Below, piece after piece: positions 31,465 to 41,831 of a DNA stretch of 64,000 nucleotides; position 1 is the first letter of the stretch; each line of letters begins with the position of its first letter. Source of the DNA: Anisus vortex (taxonomy: Eukaryota > Mollusca > Gastropoda > Planorbidae); NCBI GenBank assembly GCA_949126835.1, contig OX421495.1, positions 5,162,011 to 5,226,010 on the forward strand, in the 5' to 3' direction. A program made the position numbers and the translations under genes. The notes under the pieces are model-generated. The model was not told where the DNA came from. It saw only the letters and a list, made by a program, of their open reading frames with translations, and ran no database searches.

Positions 31465-33117
31465 ATGGCTTCTCTTGCAAATTGGATCCAATTGGGTAAA
31501 GAAATGGGTCTCAAAGACAAAGACTTATTTCAATGGGCAGAAAATAGAGAAAGAGAAGAGAGAGAAGAAAGAAAGGAAAAAGAAAGGCTTGAAAGGGAAG
31601 AAAGACAACGTGATAGGGATTCCAAGCAGGCAATAGCTAACCTAGAATTAAAACGGGCTGAGGCGGAACGTGATGCCAAAAGGGAGAGGGGAGAGCCAGG
31701 GGGCAGTACATCACAAACCGGTTCATTTAAGGTACCATTCTTTTCTGAGGGAGATAATATGGATACTTATTTATCCCGTTTCGAAATGATAGCTACCAGT
31801 TCAAGTGTCAAAGAAGAAGAATGGGCGGGCAGAATAATGGGTCTTATGAGAGGAAAAGCCTTAGATGTCTGTCAAAAACTTAGCCAGACTGAATTATTAC
31901 AATATAAACTTGTTAAGGATGCACTTCTTAAACTATATGGCAATACCGCCGATGGGTATAGGGAAAAATTTCACCTGATAAGTCCTTCACAGAATGAAGA
32001 CCCGCAACTATTCATAAACAATATGAGCCTTTATTTTGATAGGTGGGTAGCATTATCTGAAATAGGTCACACCGCTGCCGACTTGAGGGAATTAGTTTTG
32101 ATTGACAAAGCCATAGACTCGTGTCATACAAACGTAGCGTCTTTTATTAAAGAAAGAAACCCTAAAACGCTAGCCACACTGACTGACATATTAAGAACAT
32201 ACAAAACGGCGCATCCTGACAGACCAATAGCTAAGAATAAGAATGATCAAAGTCAGGACATTTTATGCTTTTCATCCGGAGTACCGTCCCCTAGCAATAG
32301 AGATAGTGTGAGCCCGAGACCCAACAGTAGCTTAGTTAGAGATAATTACTCAAGAGACATAGAATGTTTTAGGTGTGGGAAGAGGGGACATATTTCTAGA
32401 CAGTGTTTCTCTAATACATTCATTGACAATAGGAATAGAATTAAGAAAAACAATGATTGGCGAGTAGGCAGTAGAGGCGCAACAAGAGACAAGGTACAAC
32501 AAGCGTTTACAGTACAGACACCGGGTAGCCCCTTGTCAGTGCACCCTGGCTTTGTGGGGGGAAGGGCTGTACAAGTGCTACGCGATACAGGGAGTACAAT
32601 GGTGGGAGTTAAGAGCATTTTCGTGAAACCCCATGAATTCACAGGGGCATTTGGTCAATGCATGTCATTCGTTGGGACTGTAAGCACTTTTCCGATAGCA
32701 GTAATTGATATTAAAACCCCATTCTTTTCAGGTAAAGTGAAGGCCTATGTTATCCCAGACCCTCCTGTTGATTTGATTGTGGGCAATATTCCCAATGTAG
32801 TTGATCTAAATAAAGCCGAAATAGATGAGTGGGTTAAAAAGAATTCATTTAGGGAGACAAAAGTAATGGAATCCTATTGTAGTTACTGCAGGAGGGTGGG
32901 ACACACATTGAAAGATTGTTGTGTGAAACGTACCGGTATGAAAAGTATAGTGTGCTATAGATGTTTCAAGATAGGACATAAGATGAGCAGTTGTAGGGAA
33001 TTCATGCATGAAAATAATGAAGGTTTATGGAGCCACAAGTTTGAAAGACGTTATTGGAACAAAGGTAAATATAATTTTGTGAATGTAGAAAGACGAAATT
33101 TAGATTTAGGGGTGTAG
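31465..33117 (+). CDS. Retrotransposon Gag-protease polyprotein with knuckles on both sides of PR
   Basis: The first well-placed ATG (31465, MASLANWIQLGKEMGLKDK) gives 550 aa; an open frame extends 37 codons upstream without support. Residues about 24-60 are an ERE/ERK-rich charged coiled coil. About 85-250 is a helical Gag capsid-like region (FSEGDNMDTYLSRFEMIA...) resembling the Gag/SCAN-type fold. A CCHC knuckle CFRCGKRGHISRQC lies near residue 301. The aspartic-protease motif DTGS is at about 374, followed by a plausible protease body. Two more CCHC knuckles, CSYCRRVGHTLKDC (about 472) and CYRCFKIGHKMSSC (about 497), come after the protease, an unusual arrangement. The frame is intact and ends before any reverse transcriptase. 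Confidence 0.9.
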   Translation: MASLANWIQLGKEMGLKDKDLFQWAENREREEREERKEKERLEREERQRDRDSKQAIANLELKRAEAERDAKRERGEPGGSTSQTGSFKVPFFSEGDNMDTYLSRFEMIATSSSVKEEEWAGRIMGLMRGKALDVCQKLSQTELLQYKLVKDALLKLYGNTADGYREKFHLISPSQNEDPQLFINNMSLYFDRWVALSEIGHTAADLRELVLIDKAIDSCHTNVASFIKERNPKTLATLTDILRTYKTAHPDRPIAKNKNDQSQDILCFSSGVPSPSNRDSVSPRPNSSLVRDNYSRDIECFRCGKRGHISRQCFSNTFIDNRNRIKKNNDWRVGSRGATRDKVQQAFTVQTPGSPLSVHPGFVGGRAVQVLRDTGSTMVGVKSIFVKPHEFTGAFGQCMSFVGTVSTFPIAVIDIKTPFFSGKVKAYVIPDPPVDLIVGNIPNVVDLNKAEIDEWVKKNSFRETKVMESYCSYCRRVGHTLKDCCVKRTGMKSIVCYRCFKIGHKMSSCREFMHENNEGLWSHKFERRYWNKGKYNFVNVERRNLDLGV

Positions 33118-33665
33118 TGTAGACGGGGATAGATAGAACTAAATGTGGACTATGGCTCATTGACTTGTATTAATAATATGGAAAAAGTTGAACTTAATGT
33201 TGTTATTGGCAGTAATTGGTCTATTTACATGATCTGTCCCAGTATATTTGAGATAAGATATATTGGTCTTTATTTTCAAATAGATCACATAATTATTATT
33301 ATCGTCTTTTTCGATTATGTACCTTGTCGATACTTATATTTCTTTGTGTTGTAATGTAATTTTTACTTTACATTTTTTCGACGCAAGTCTGCAATGATGT
33401 TATCATGTACCAATGCTATTTTTTTAACTGCATGCTAGAGATGTATCTGAATGTTACAATTTTCTACCAAGTAATTTTGCTGATTTTTAAATTTTCTCTC
33501 AAATACGATGGTAATGTAACCTACTTGAAGTTTCTTTTCTTTTGCAATGCTTACAAACTGTACTAGTATATTTTCTTTTGTTGGTTTGGGAAAAAAAAAT
33601 GTTTTGTACATCTTTTGTGAACTTGTTAGGAAAGTCTTTTAAAATGACATACGTCATTTTCATTT
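33118..33665 (+). other. LTR element 3' non-coding region
   Basis: About 550 bp between the Gag-PR stop and the polypurine tract. It has no coding capacity and no recognisable pol remnants, so the missing RT/IN is not merely frame-shifted here. Confidence 0.7.
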
Positions 33666-33677
33666 GGAAGGGAGGAA
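33666..33677 (+). other. Polypurine tract
   Basis: GGAAGGGAGGAA directly abuts the 3' LTR, as expected for plus-strand priming. Confidence 0.9.
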
Positions 33678-34189
33678 TGTTGAGAGAAGAATGCTGAAAG
33701 ATAGGGAAAGTTAAAATTGAGGTCGTGAGTGGAAATATTTTGTTCAACAGCCTACCACGGTTTGTTGTTATAACCTAGATACATTCCCTGCTGGCTTAAA
33801 ATTACCTTTGTCTTTTTACACGGGGTGACACTTTTTAATTAGAGAACGGATCAGTTCGAGAGAGGGATGGTCCGGAGTGTTGAGCGGACAGGGTGTAGAG
33901 TTGAACAGCGTATGTTAGATAGAGTATAGATTTGGCTATCGAGGTGTCCACTTGTGTTAGAGTTAGGTAGAAACTAGTCACAGATATAGATGTATAGAGA
34001 GTTGATAGTAGTGTAGATGTTGAGCGATACAGTAAGCTATCATGTTGTAGAGTGCAGTCAGCAATGTAACTTTTATTTCAGTATGTTATATATTAAATTT
34101 GATATGTTTTACACAAGTTTTGGAGTTCGATTCATTTGTGTGTGAAAGTGGCACGAAATTAGAAACTAGAGAAATATGAACACGTAACA
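33678..34189 (+). repeat. 3' LTR
   Basis: 512 bp, collinear with 29819-30330 with one substitution. It is followed by the AACAG duplication and the resumed zinc-finger unit. Confidence 0.96.
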
Positions 34190-34929
34190 AACAGCTTGGT
34201 GCATTTTTAAATTTGACAGTAGAGAAAATGCTTTATGGCATAGACCTACTGGGCATTTATATGGTTTATCACCAGTATGAACAACTTGGTGTCTTTTTAA
34301 GTCTGAAAGTCGAGAAAATGCTTTATGACATTGACCTACTTGGCATTTATATGGTTTTTCACCTGTATGAACACCTTGGTGTGTTTTTAAGCTTGAAAGT
34401 TGAGAAAATGCTTAATGACCTTGACCTACTTGGCATTTGTATGGTTTATCACCAGTATGAACAACTTGGTGTTTTTTTAAGCTTGAGAGTAGAGAAAATG
34501 TTTTACGGCATTGTCCTACTTGACATTTAAATGACTTTTCACCAGTATGAACCTCTTGGTGCTGCTTTAAACTTGAAGTGTAATTAAATTCTTTATGGCA
34601 TATTGTACAAAGAAATTGTTTTTTATAAACATGTGATTTTATGTGAAGCCTGAAAGGTTTCCATTTGAAAAAAAGTTTCTGGCACATCAAACATTTGAAT
34701 GATCTTTGACCAGTATTATTTTCTTGATGTATTTTCAAATGAGTAGTTGAAGAAGATGTTTGCAATTGCGGTCTTCCATGTCTGTGAATAACTGAATTTT
34801 CATCAAGAGGAACTTGTCTTTGGACCTTGGAGAATTCTTTAGTACAATTTTTTAGTCCTTGTTGACATGATACATCCACTTGGTACACAAAGTTTTTTTT
34901 GGTCCTGTATTTACAACACATTTCTGTGT

Positions 34930-35487
34930 TTTTTTTTAAAGAAAACAATGCACAATTTTAATGTAATAGAGTTATCAATTTCTTAAGTGACTTGAAATAA
35001 AAGTGTTTTCTAGAATGTAGTGTTTGGGAATTACCAACTGGCTCTCCATAATATAACTATTTAGGGAGGAATGGTGTATCTTTGCCCTGGGTTTGTAAGG
35101 TCTTCAATTATTTTATGACCACTACAGTCTGTAGATGATCTAAAAAAAAATATTTGCATGAGCTGCTTTAAAAGTGTGGCTTACACTTCAGCTATAACAG
35201 TTGATCGAACATTAAGACAAGTTAAAAAATCTTTATGAAATCAAATAGCAGAAAATAGTGAATTTATTTGATTAATCAACATATTTATTATAAGTTCAAG
35301 ATGCACAAGCACAGCAATAATCATAAGTTTAATCACAGGTAATAAGATGGTTATTGACTATTAAAATCTAGTAAACCGTTAATCTTATACACAAATAAAA
35401 TGTTTGTCCAGCAAGTAATAAAGAATAAGGTATGGGGACTTTTTACAGCAAAACAGCGTCTTTTTTTAGAATTGTTTAGGAATGGGA
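34930..35487. other. Upstream of the zinc-finger exon; no exon supported
   Basis: AT-rich. A short minus-strand open stretch near 35040-35130 follows an acceptor-like 'atcatctacag', but it has no usable donor before a stop and is not called. Confidence 0.35.
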
Positions 35488-35765
35488 TGGGGAACGGTAG
35501 CCGAGTGGCAGCCCTTTGACTGGCGAGCCAAAGGTCCCGGGTTCGAATCCTGGTGGAGGCTAGGATTTTTTCCCGGGTCTGAAGGGTGTCCCTGAGTCTA
35601 CCCAGCTCTGACGGGTACCGGAACTTAGTTGGGGTAAAGTAAAGGCGGCTGTGCATAGTGCTGGCCACACAATCACCTAGTATGCCGTGGCCACAGAAAC
35701 TGGTGAACGCTGCTTCATCGGACCTATGGATCACTTCGGTCCGACGGGTACTTTACTTTACTTAC
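35488..35765 (+). mobile_element. Full-length tRNA-derived SINE with 12-bp target duplication
   Basis: The tRNA-like head has an A box TAGCCGAGTGGC and a B box GGTTCGAATCC. It is followed by the body 'gggtgtccctgagtctaccc', 'ggctgtgcatagtgctggcc' and the tail 'ggtactttactttactta'. TTAGGAATGGGA is repeated at 35476-35487 and 35766-35777. This is the best reference copy for the family in this window (others at 510, 13958, 21532, 36178, 50793, 52496). Confidence 0.93.
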
Positions 35766-36177
35766 TTAGGAATGGGACTGAATAAAGGGTTAGATTCCCT
35801 TCTAGGAAATTGGCGCTTCACATTTACATAATTATCTTTTAATCGGTTGATACAAGGTTAAGTCAAACTCATTATTCGATTGGATGTGAAGGGGAAGGGG
35901 AGCTTTTTCTGCATACAATTTGAACATGGAATAGTCTTAGTGAGTGTCTCTGGGAGAGTGGTTAGAAGGGGATCGGGGAGGTAGGGGATCATCTCACAGT
36001 AAATGGAGTTGTTATGCGAGTGTGCATCTCTAAAAGAGTCGGTGGAAAGTGGGATAGAAGCAGGTTGGATAGATATGCTACTGATCTGGGCATCTGTTCA
36101 GGGATAGAGAAGTGTATGCAACATGTACACACCCACAAAACTTTGACTTTTATATTATATACAGGATCTGTGGGTGT

Positions 36178-36457
36178 TTATGGGGTACGGTGGCAGTGCG
36201 GCAGCGCATTTGGCTGGCGGACCAAAGGTGCTGGGTTCAAATCCTGGTGCAAGCTATGAAATTTTCCCGGATCTGGGTGGTGTCCCTGAGTTTTCTCGGC
36301 TCTGATGGGTATTTGACCTTAGTTGGGGTAAACTAGAGGCAGCTGTGCATAGCGCTCTCCACACAATCACCTAGTATGCTGTGGCCACAGAAACTGGTGA
36401 ATGCTACTTCACCGGCCCTATGGATCAATTTGGTCCGACAGGTACTCTACTTTTTTT
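36178..36457 (+). mobile_element. tRNA-derived SINE, near full length
   Basis: Same family as 35488-35765, with head 'ggtacggtggcagtgcggca', B box GGTTCAAATCC, matching body and ACTTAC tail. It is more diverged and I could not define a target duplication. Confidence 0.85.
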
Positions 36458-36539
36458 ACTTACTGTATGTGTTGACATGAACAAGGGAAGCTACAGCAGA
36501 CACACACAAATAAAAAAAAAGTTGTATTACTTTACTTAC

Positions 36540-36686
36540 ATTTGTTTCTTTGAGTTTATCAGAATTTCCAAACAATTTACAATCTTCTTGACTGTGGGAG
36601 GACTGTTTTAAAGTTTCAGCCACTTCTTGTATTTGCTTTACTATTTTCCCCAGCTGTTGTCTAAAATTTGGGTCTACTTCATCCAT
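36540..36686 (-). CDS. Short first coding exon, possibly of the zinc-finger locus
   Basis: ATG at 36686 opens 49 codons (MDEVDPNFRQQLGKIVKQIQ, then a Ser/Glu/Lys-rich end) up to a strong donor AAT|GTAAGT at 36540. The peptide looks like an amphipathic helix. It lies 1.6 kb upstream of, and on the same strand as, the zinc-finger exon, so it may be the N-terminal exon. However, it ends at phase 0, while the best acceptor at 34923 needs one extra base, so a further exon would be required. Family not recognised. Confidence 0.5.
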
Positions 36687-36699
36687 ATTTGACAAGTGT

Positions 36700-38590
36700 T
36701 TTTTTATTGCTTCTGCAGTCTAGAATGCCAAACAATTTTTTACTGTAACATAAAAAGGTGAATATTATTTCTTATTTTTCAGTACATCCATAGCTATTTT
36801 TTTTTAGATTCTAATGACATCTGATATGGCCTGGGTCTTCTGTCTAGGGTTTGGTCCACTATGATTAATAATACACTAAAGCTGTTCCATGAACATTGGA
36901 AGACTTTAATATTTGAACTTTTATACAATATGACATTTATATGCACCATTCGATAATAATAGCTTCTTTAACTCCCTGCAAAGCAACAACAACTACACCT
37001 ATGTGTGTGTCACGCTGTGTTCAACTTTATTAGCCAGCAATTAATTAGTTGATGATATTTCTAATTAGCCCATTTAATCATTTCATTTTAATTAAAGTTT
37101 CCCTTAATTTTTGGCACGCTGACGGCCAGTCAAGAAAATTGTTTATATCCCCTTTGTTCGCAGGGCACTGGTGATTACTAGACTTTGCTGCCAATGGCTC
37201 GCTGTGGTTTACTTAGACCATATGGATAGAGTGTTTTGAGAGTTGGCATTGCTATTTGTGTTGATACAAATGGGTGCACCAAGACTTGCTTTAAATAGGG
37301 ATCAGGAAAGATAAAATTTGTGGGTAGAAAGGGGACAGAACTCAATTAATCTGTCTCACTCATTTTTGTTTTCTAGTCTGGAAGACAAACTGGTATGTCA
37401 ATCTCTGATGGATTAAGACATCCAACCTCATGACTGTGATTGGTCCAAATGAGTGATTGACAGTTTAGTTTTAAGCAACTGCACACGTCAGAAACTTGAA
37501 CACTCTCCTACTCATTCTTCCACACAAGACTTCACTAAGAATACTTTTGCACACATGACCATTTAAAATTTGTTTCATTTTGGATACTTCTGTTTGACAC
37601 ACTAATATAATATAGGACTTACATTTTGTGATCAGACTTATGTGATTTGATCCGACTGGGATAATTTTCTACTTCAATAGAATATATATATTAGTATTTA
37701 TGTTCATCAAAATGATGGAAAAACAAATGGTTACAACTTAAATTTAGATTTGTTTTAATATCTTTCTTCTTTCTTTTGATATGTTTTATATACCTACCAT
37801 ATATAAGCTTTTTTGTAAAAGAGGTATAAATTAAAATTAAAAGTATTGATAAATTAAACAGGAATGCCAGCAGGCCTAGACAAAAAAGCCTGAAAAATTT
37901 TTTCTCTCCAAAAACTAATATGCAAGCTTGAACGCGCGACAATACGTATAGTGACACAAACCATTAGCCGGAAATTTTGAAAAAGCCTGAAATCCAGCTT
38001 TAGCCTGAAAACTGGCATCCCTGATTAAATTATACTGAAACTAACAATGACCATGATTATAGAAATGTCTGTAATTTTGATTAGGTCAAAATTAGGTCAT
38101 TGTTACATGTAATCAATTCATAAAATTAAAAACCTGCTTGTGTTATTTGAAACTAACACTCAGTTCTAAGCAAACGAGAGGGCTGTGAAGTCACCCTGAG
38201 TGGACGTGAAGTTTTATGTCAGATTACTCCATTATAATAGAGGGGGGTATAGACTACTCCGTGACTAGATAGACATGAACTACGGTACAAAACACAGAAT
38301 AAATAAGAAGTGGGCACTTCCTTTCTCTTTTCCACCCTTGTTTCATAAAAGGATGGGCCCACTCTCACCTAACGGGTCTAAATTTGAATCTGGAAGAAAA
38401 CTGCATTTTTTACTGAGGTAGTTGTTCAGTTCTGTATTGGTCTCTGACCGAGAAGGTTGTAAGTTCTTATTCCTCTCTGTGTAAATAGTGTAATAAATGA
38501 ACATAATCTGTATATAATAAACCAATTCTTTGAATTCTTGCAATATGGATTGACTTCATTGTTTAATTACCAACAATTGTGTTCTTCGTG
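36700..38590. other. Intergenic, nothing identified
   Basis: AT-rich, and short open frames lack splice support. A degraded B-box-like TTTGAATCTGG near 38383 may be an old SINE trace. Confidence 0.4.
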
Positions 38591-38598
38591 TTTATTAG

Positions 38599-38746
38599 TT
38601 ACATCTGATAACTACAAGAAGTGTTCAATCAGACAGATTCGGAAGAATTGAAAGTGAACCAGAAATTTCTTATCTCAGGACCTTGGAAGGAGGCAAATAT
38701 CCAAATGAAATTATAATCTACCAGAAGACAACTCTAGACAATGGTA
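38599..38746 (+). other. Exon-like open stretch, unrecognised
   Basis: Between an acceptor-like 'tgtttattag' and a donor-like G|GTAATC, one frame is open for 49 codons with protein-like composition (RSVQSDRFGRIESEPEISYL, RTLEGGKYPNEIIIYQKTTL). It could be an exon of a plus-strand gene or a transposon relic. No partner exon was found. Confidence 0.3.
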
Positions 38747-38902
38747 ATCACCTTCATCATTGTTGGATCGCCTAAATACACCCTTACAAGCCATCTACAA
38801 GGGAATGATAGTATCAAGGCAAGGATATTGTGGTCATAATAACATCCTTGAAATGATGGTTATAATAGTGTAAACATTACTTATCAAACTATGGGACTAT
38901 AA

Positions 38903-39273
38903 TAGGGTTTGGCCGGATATGATTTTTTCCCTATTTGCAGATCCGGATAGTAGCCCCCAATACTTGCCGGATCCGGATATTTCCGGATGTCATTTCCACG
39001 AGTATGGGGATATACTTCAACAGTTTCTGATTAGAATTCAAAAGTATTTATTATTCAACAGATAGAGAGTATCTGCAGTCCACAATGAAAGTCACAGATA
39101 CTACAGACTACAGTATTACTTTTTTTGTATTTGAACTTTGAAGTAATTCTTTACTACCGTGATATTCGCACCCGGCAAAAATCAGCCGGTGGTATTTGGC
39201 AAATCTGGATAGTGCCGGATACCCCGATATCCGGCCCGGATATTCCGCATGCCAGATCTCCGGCCAAACCCTA
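38903..39273. mobile_element. hAT-type MITE with perfect 8-bp target duplication
   Basis: TAGGGTTTGGCCGGA at the left and TCCGGCCAAACCCTA at the right form a 15-bp perfect inverted repeat. GACTATAA flanks both ends (38895-38902, 39274-39281). The 371-bp interior repeats 'atccggat' phrases and is non-coding. Confidence 0.93.
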
Positions 39274-39385
39274 GACTATAATTGACTTATAATTGTCCAT
39301 CGTTTACCTAGATTAATCAGTTTTCGCCACCAAAAGTGAATTTCCACAAAATAGGATTCTTTTTTTTAAATAGTATGGCTTAGAT

Positions 39386-39586
39386 CAGGGGATGGTAACC
39401 TATGGCACATGTGCCAGACTGATTGATTTTCAATGGCACGCAAAAGACTCCTAAAATGGCAATTCAAGTCTCTTCTAAAAGAAATTGAGTGCTAAAGAAG
39501 GAGGACTTTTAGGCTATTGGCACACTGAATGAATCAGAAATCCCACTTCGTTTGGCGTGCTTTTATCAAAAGGTTGCCATTCCCTG
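39386..39586. mobile_element. hAT-type MITE, 201 bp
   Basis: Ends CAGGGGATGGTAACC and AGGTTGCCATTCCCTG. Flanking octamers GCTTAGAT and GCATAGAT match at 7 of 8. It has inner phrases 'ggcacatgtgcc' (palindromic) and 'ggcacactgaat', and is non-coding. Confidence 0.85.
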
Positions 39587-39971
39587 GCATAGATATTAAT
39601 AAGATCTTTCCTGCAAAGATGCACGATTTCACCCTAAACAATTGATAACGTATAATTTCTTAAAAAACTGTAATTTTTTTAATTCTGCGTCCCTGGTTTT
39701 GGAAAAAAAAAGGGTGGGTGGTTGGTTTATAAGGTTGAAGGAGGGGAGGGGCAAAAAATAGGTCACCAAGGACATTTTTATTATTACTTGGCGTTTTTTA
39801 TGTGTGTGTTTTTATTAAGAGCTTAACTGAGCTTTTCTGAAAATGTAAAGCCAAATATCACTTCACTCTACACTTACACCTACAACCTAGGTGACTTCTG
39901 AGTTACATCCAGGCCTACATGACATGCAAAGCAGCAAAGGCCTACAAATAATGAAATATGCCTACGGAGTG

Positions 39972-40004
39972 ATTATCCCCACCGTTTTTGGCAGTGGGGA
40001 TAAT
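39972..40004. repeat. Perfect 11-bp inverted repeat (hairpin)
   Basis: ATTATCCCCAC and GTGGGGATAAT flank an 11-base spacer. It may be a cruciform or RNA hairpin. There is no poly-T to suggest a terminator, and its role is unknown. Confidence 0.7.
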
Positions 40005-40009
40005 AACGC

Positions 40010-40825
40010 TCAGCATTAATTTATACACACGGCTACTGGCGCATGCGCAAAATCATTTATTCTGGCCCTATTTGCTTAATTACTATTTGTTGTAAGATTT
40101 TAACAAGGTTTTCTTAGCCCAGTGTTATTAGTGTGTGCTGGCAACCGGGTTGACGCAGGTTCTACCCCACCCATCACCTTTTTTTTATTTTTGTAAAATG
40201 ATATATTTTTAGTTATATTCCAAATACATGAATTTTTTGTAAGTAACCATTTGTCATTGTTTATAATTAATTCAAACAAAAAGGTTATTTAGCCTATGTC
40301 TCTTAATCACAATTAGAATTAGAAATTGATGTTAGCAGGCCTACCTAGTCTCAACTTAGACTTAGTGAGAAATATATAGTAGGTATATACTATAGACTAT
40401 AGGTATAGAGTATCTTATAGGCCTACTATTGTCTATTGTTAGGGTTAGGCCCGGTTTGGGTTAGGGCTTAATTTGTATCAATAAATACCTCCTCCTAGCT
40501 AGGAATATGATCCTAAATAATAGCCTATATATTAGTAGGCCTATAACATCCTATAAGTTAATATAAGTCATAAAAGTATAAGCCTAACTCTCACAATTTT
40601 TTTTTAATTTGGGGATGCTGATAAGGCTTGGCATTAATGCCATTATAGGCCTACTGTGAGAATAACGTTCTGCCTAGGCTACATGACTGACTAATACTAC
40701 ACAGTCTACATATTTATAATGCAATTAAATATATATATATAGCCCCTAAACGCTAAACTTAAACAAAGGCTTTGTCAAAGCACATTTGTAAGTTATCCAG
40801 GACTAGCCTGACATAGTATCTTATC
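40010..40825. other. Intergenic, rich in TAGGCCTA-like words
   Basis: No gene supported. AGGCCT occurs at about four places in this stretch, and there are TATAG-rich tracts. Confidence 0.4.
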
Positions 40826-41440
40826 TTATCTTATACATTACAGACGCTCCTTCTATAAAGAAGATTATTACATCCTACGCTCATCTGTGGTCCGAGTCTA
40901 GTCTTGCATTTTTATTAATCTTATCTTATACATTACAGACGCTCCTTCTATAAAGAAGATTATTGCGTCCTACGCTCATCTGTGGTCCAAGTCTAGTCTT
41001 GCATTTTTATTAATGTTTTAAATGATGTTAAGTTACTGGCTTTCCTGGTTTGTTCAGGCAACCCATTCCATGCCAGAATGCCACTCTGGAAGATAGAGTA
41101 CTTATATGCATTTGTTCTTGATTAAGGGATAAGGAAAGTGTTTTTGTCTTTATGTTTATCTGAGACTTGCAACAGGTTGTTATTAGGTTGTATTTCTAAA
41201 TTAGAGGTTAATGCCTTATGTATTATTACTACTTAACTCTTTGCCCTTCTGTCCTCTAGTGTTTCTAGTGTTTCTAGGCTTAGTGATTTGACTAATGGTG
41301 TCACTCTTGTTAATTGGGAATATTCACTAGTTATGAACCTTGCAGCTCTTTTTTGAATTTGTTCTAATTGTTTAATGTTTTCTTTAGTTGATGGGTCCCA
41401 TACAGATCCTGCATATTCCAGTATAGTTGAGTATAGGCAT
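40826..41440 (-). mobile_element. Jockey-like LINE 3' end with tandemly duplicated tail
   Basis: On the minus strand the thumb/C-terminal text (ILEYAGSVWDPSTKEN, IQKRAARFI, SLSLETLE...EDRRAK) is followed by a 3' terminus. The last 95 bp are present twice in tandem (unit starts at 40831 and 40926) with a few substitutions. The 5' part is missing, and the copy is moderately diverged. Confidence 0.8.
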
Positions 41441-41831
41441 AGGCCTAACTAATGTAGTAGTAGTAGTAGTGTAGTAGTAGACTTGGACATCTAGCTTACT
41501 CAACTTAGGCTTAGTGAAAAATATATTATATATACAAATATAGTAGGTATATAATGGTATATTCTATAGACTATAGGTATAGAATAGAGTATAGGATAAG
41601 CCTATGCCAACCTATGCCTCAGTATGACTCTTTATTTATTAAAATGATTATGAAATAAATTGAGTCGATTTTTATTAATTGAATAGGCCTAGGCCTATAC
41701 TATATAAATTATATAATATATATTATATAATTTATATAGGGAGGCCTAATTGAGATATATTTTTTTTTTAAATAGTATAGGCCCTAACTATAAATTTGAA
41801 AATACCTTTTTAATTTTCATTTTTTTAGTTA
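41441..41831. other. Low-complexity AT/TAG-rich sequence
   Basis: Contains a (GTA)n microsatellite near 41453-41480, repeated TATAGACTATAGG-like words and a TATA-rich palindromic stretch near 41698-41740. No gene is supported. Confidence 0.5.

Larger units (their letters stand above)
29819..34189 (+). mobile_element. Non-autonomous LTR retrotransposon (Gag-protease only)
   Basis: A 4371-bp element lies between 5-bp duplications AACAG (29814-29818 and 34190-34194). Its two 512-bp LTRs start TG and end CA. The order is LTR, primer-binding-like site, roughly 1.1-kb leader, one Gag-PR frame (31465-33117), polypurine tract, LTR. No reverse transcriptase, RNase H or integrase is encoded, so it must depend on enzymes from another element. 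It splits a zinc-finger unit in the array, whose halves match across the junction. One LTR mismatch in 512 implies a recent insertion. Confidence 0.95.
23945..34923 (-). pseudogene. Broken C2H2 zinc-finger array locus (about 40 fingers)
   Basis: A minus-strand polyzinc-finger sequence runs from an exon start near 34923 (acceptor acacag). The first two fingers (FKCLMCQKLF..., FLCTICHKEF...) have C-x2-C. The following ones are uniform 30-residue units of C-x4-C-x12-H-x3-H form, with HTGEKPYKC or HTGDKPYKC linkers and the block CHKAFS. Lesions are AAA to TAA at 34412-34414, an LTR retrotransposon at 29819-34189, a 1-bp insertion near 28448, CAA to TAA at 27434-27436, further stops below 26760, and two LINE fragments plus a MITE at the 3' end. 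Helix variants such as [32 protein letters not shown] and SEVSSLKR recur in order. Such proteins normally bind DNA in the nucleus. As assembled here it cannot make a full protein; misassembly of the array is an alternative explanation for the small lesions. Confidence 0.85.

Noticed and set aside
35488..35575. tRNA gene-like sequence with A and B boxes
   Set aside because: It is the head of a SINE with target duplications, and several other copies of the same body occur. No cloverleaf could be closed with confidence.
35351..35734. 127-codon minus-strand frame with MASTMHSRLYF-like text
   Set aside because: Antisense of the SINE at 35488-35765; the same peptide text recurs wherever this SINE occurs (21637, 50646, 52618).
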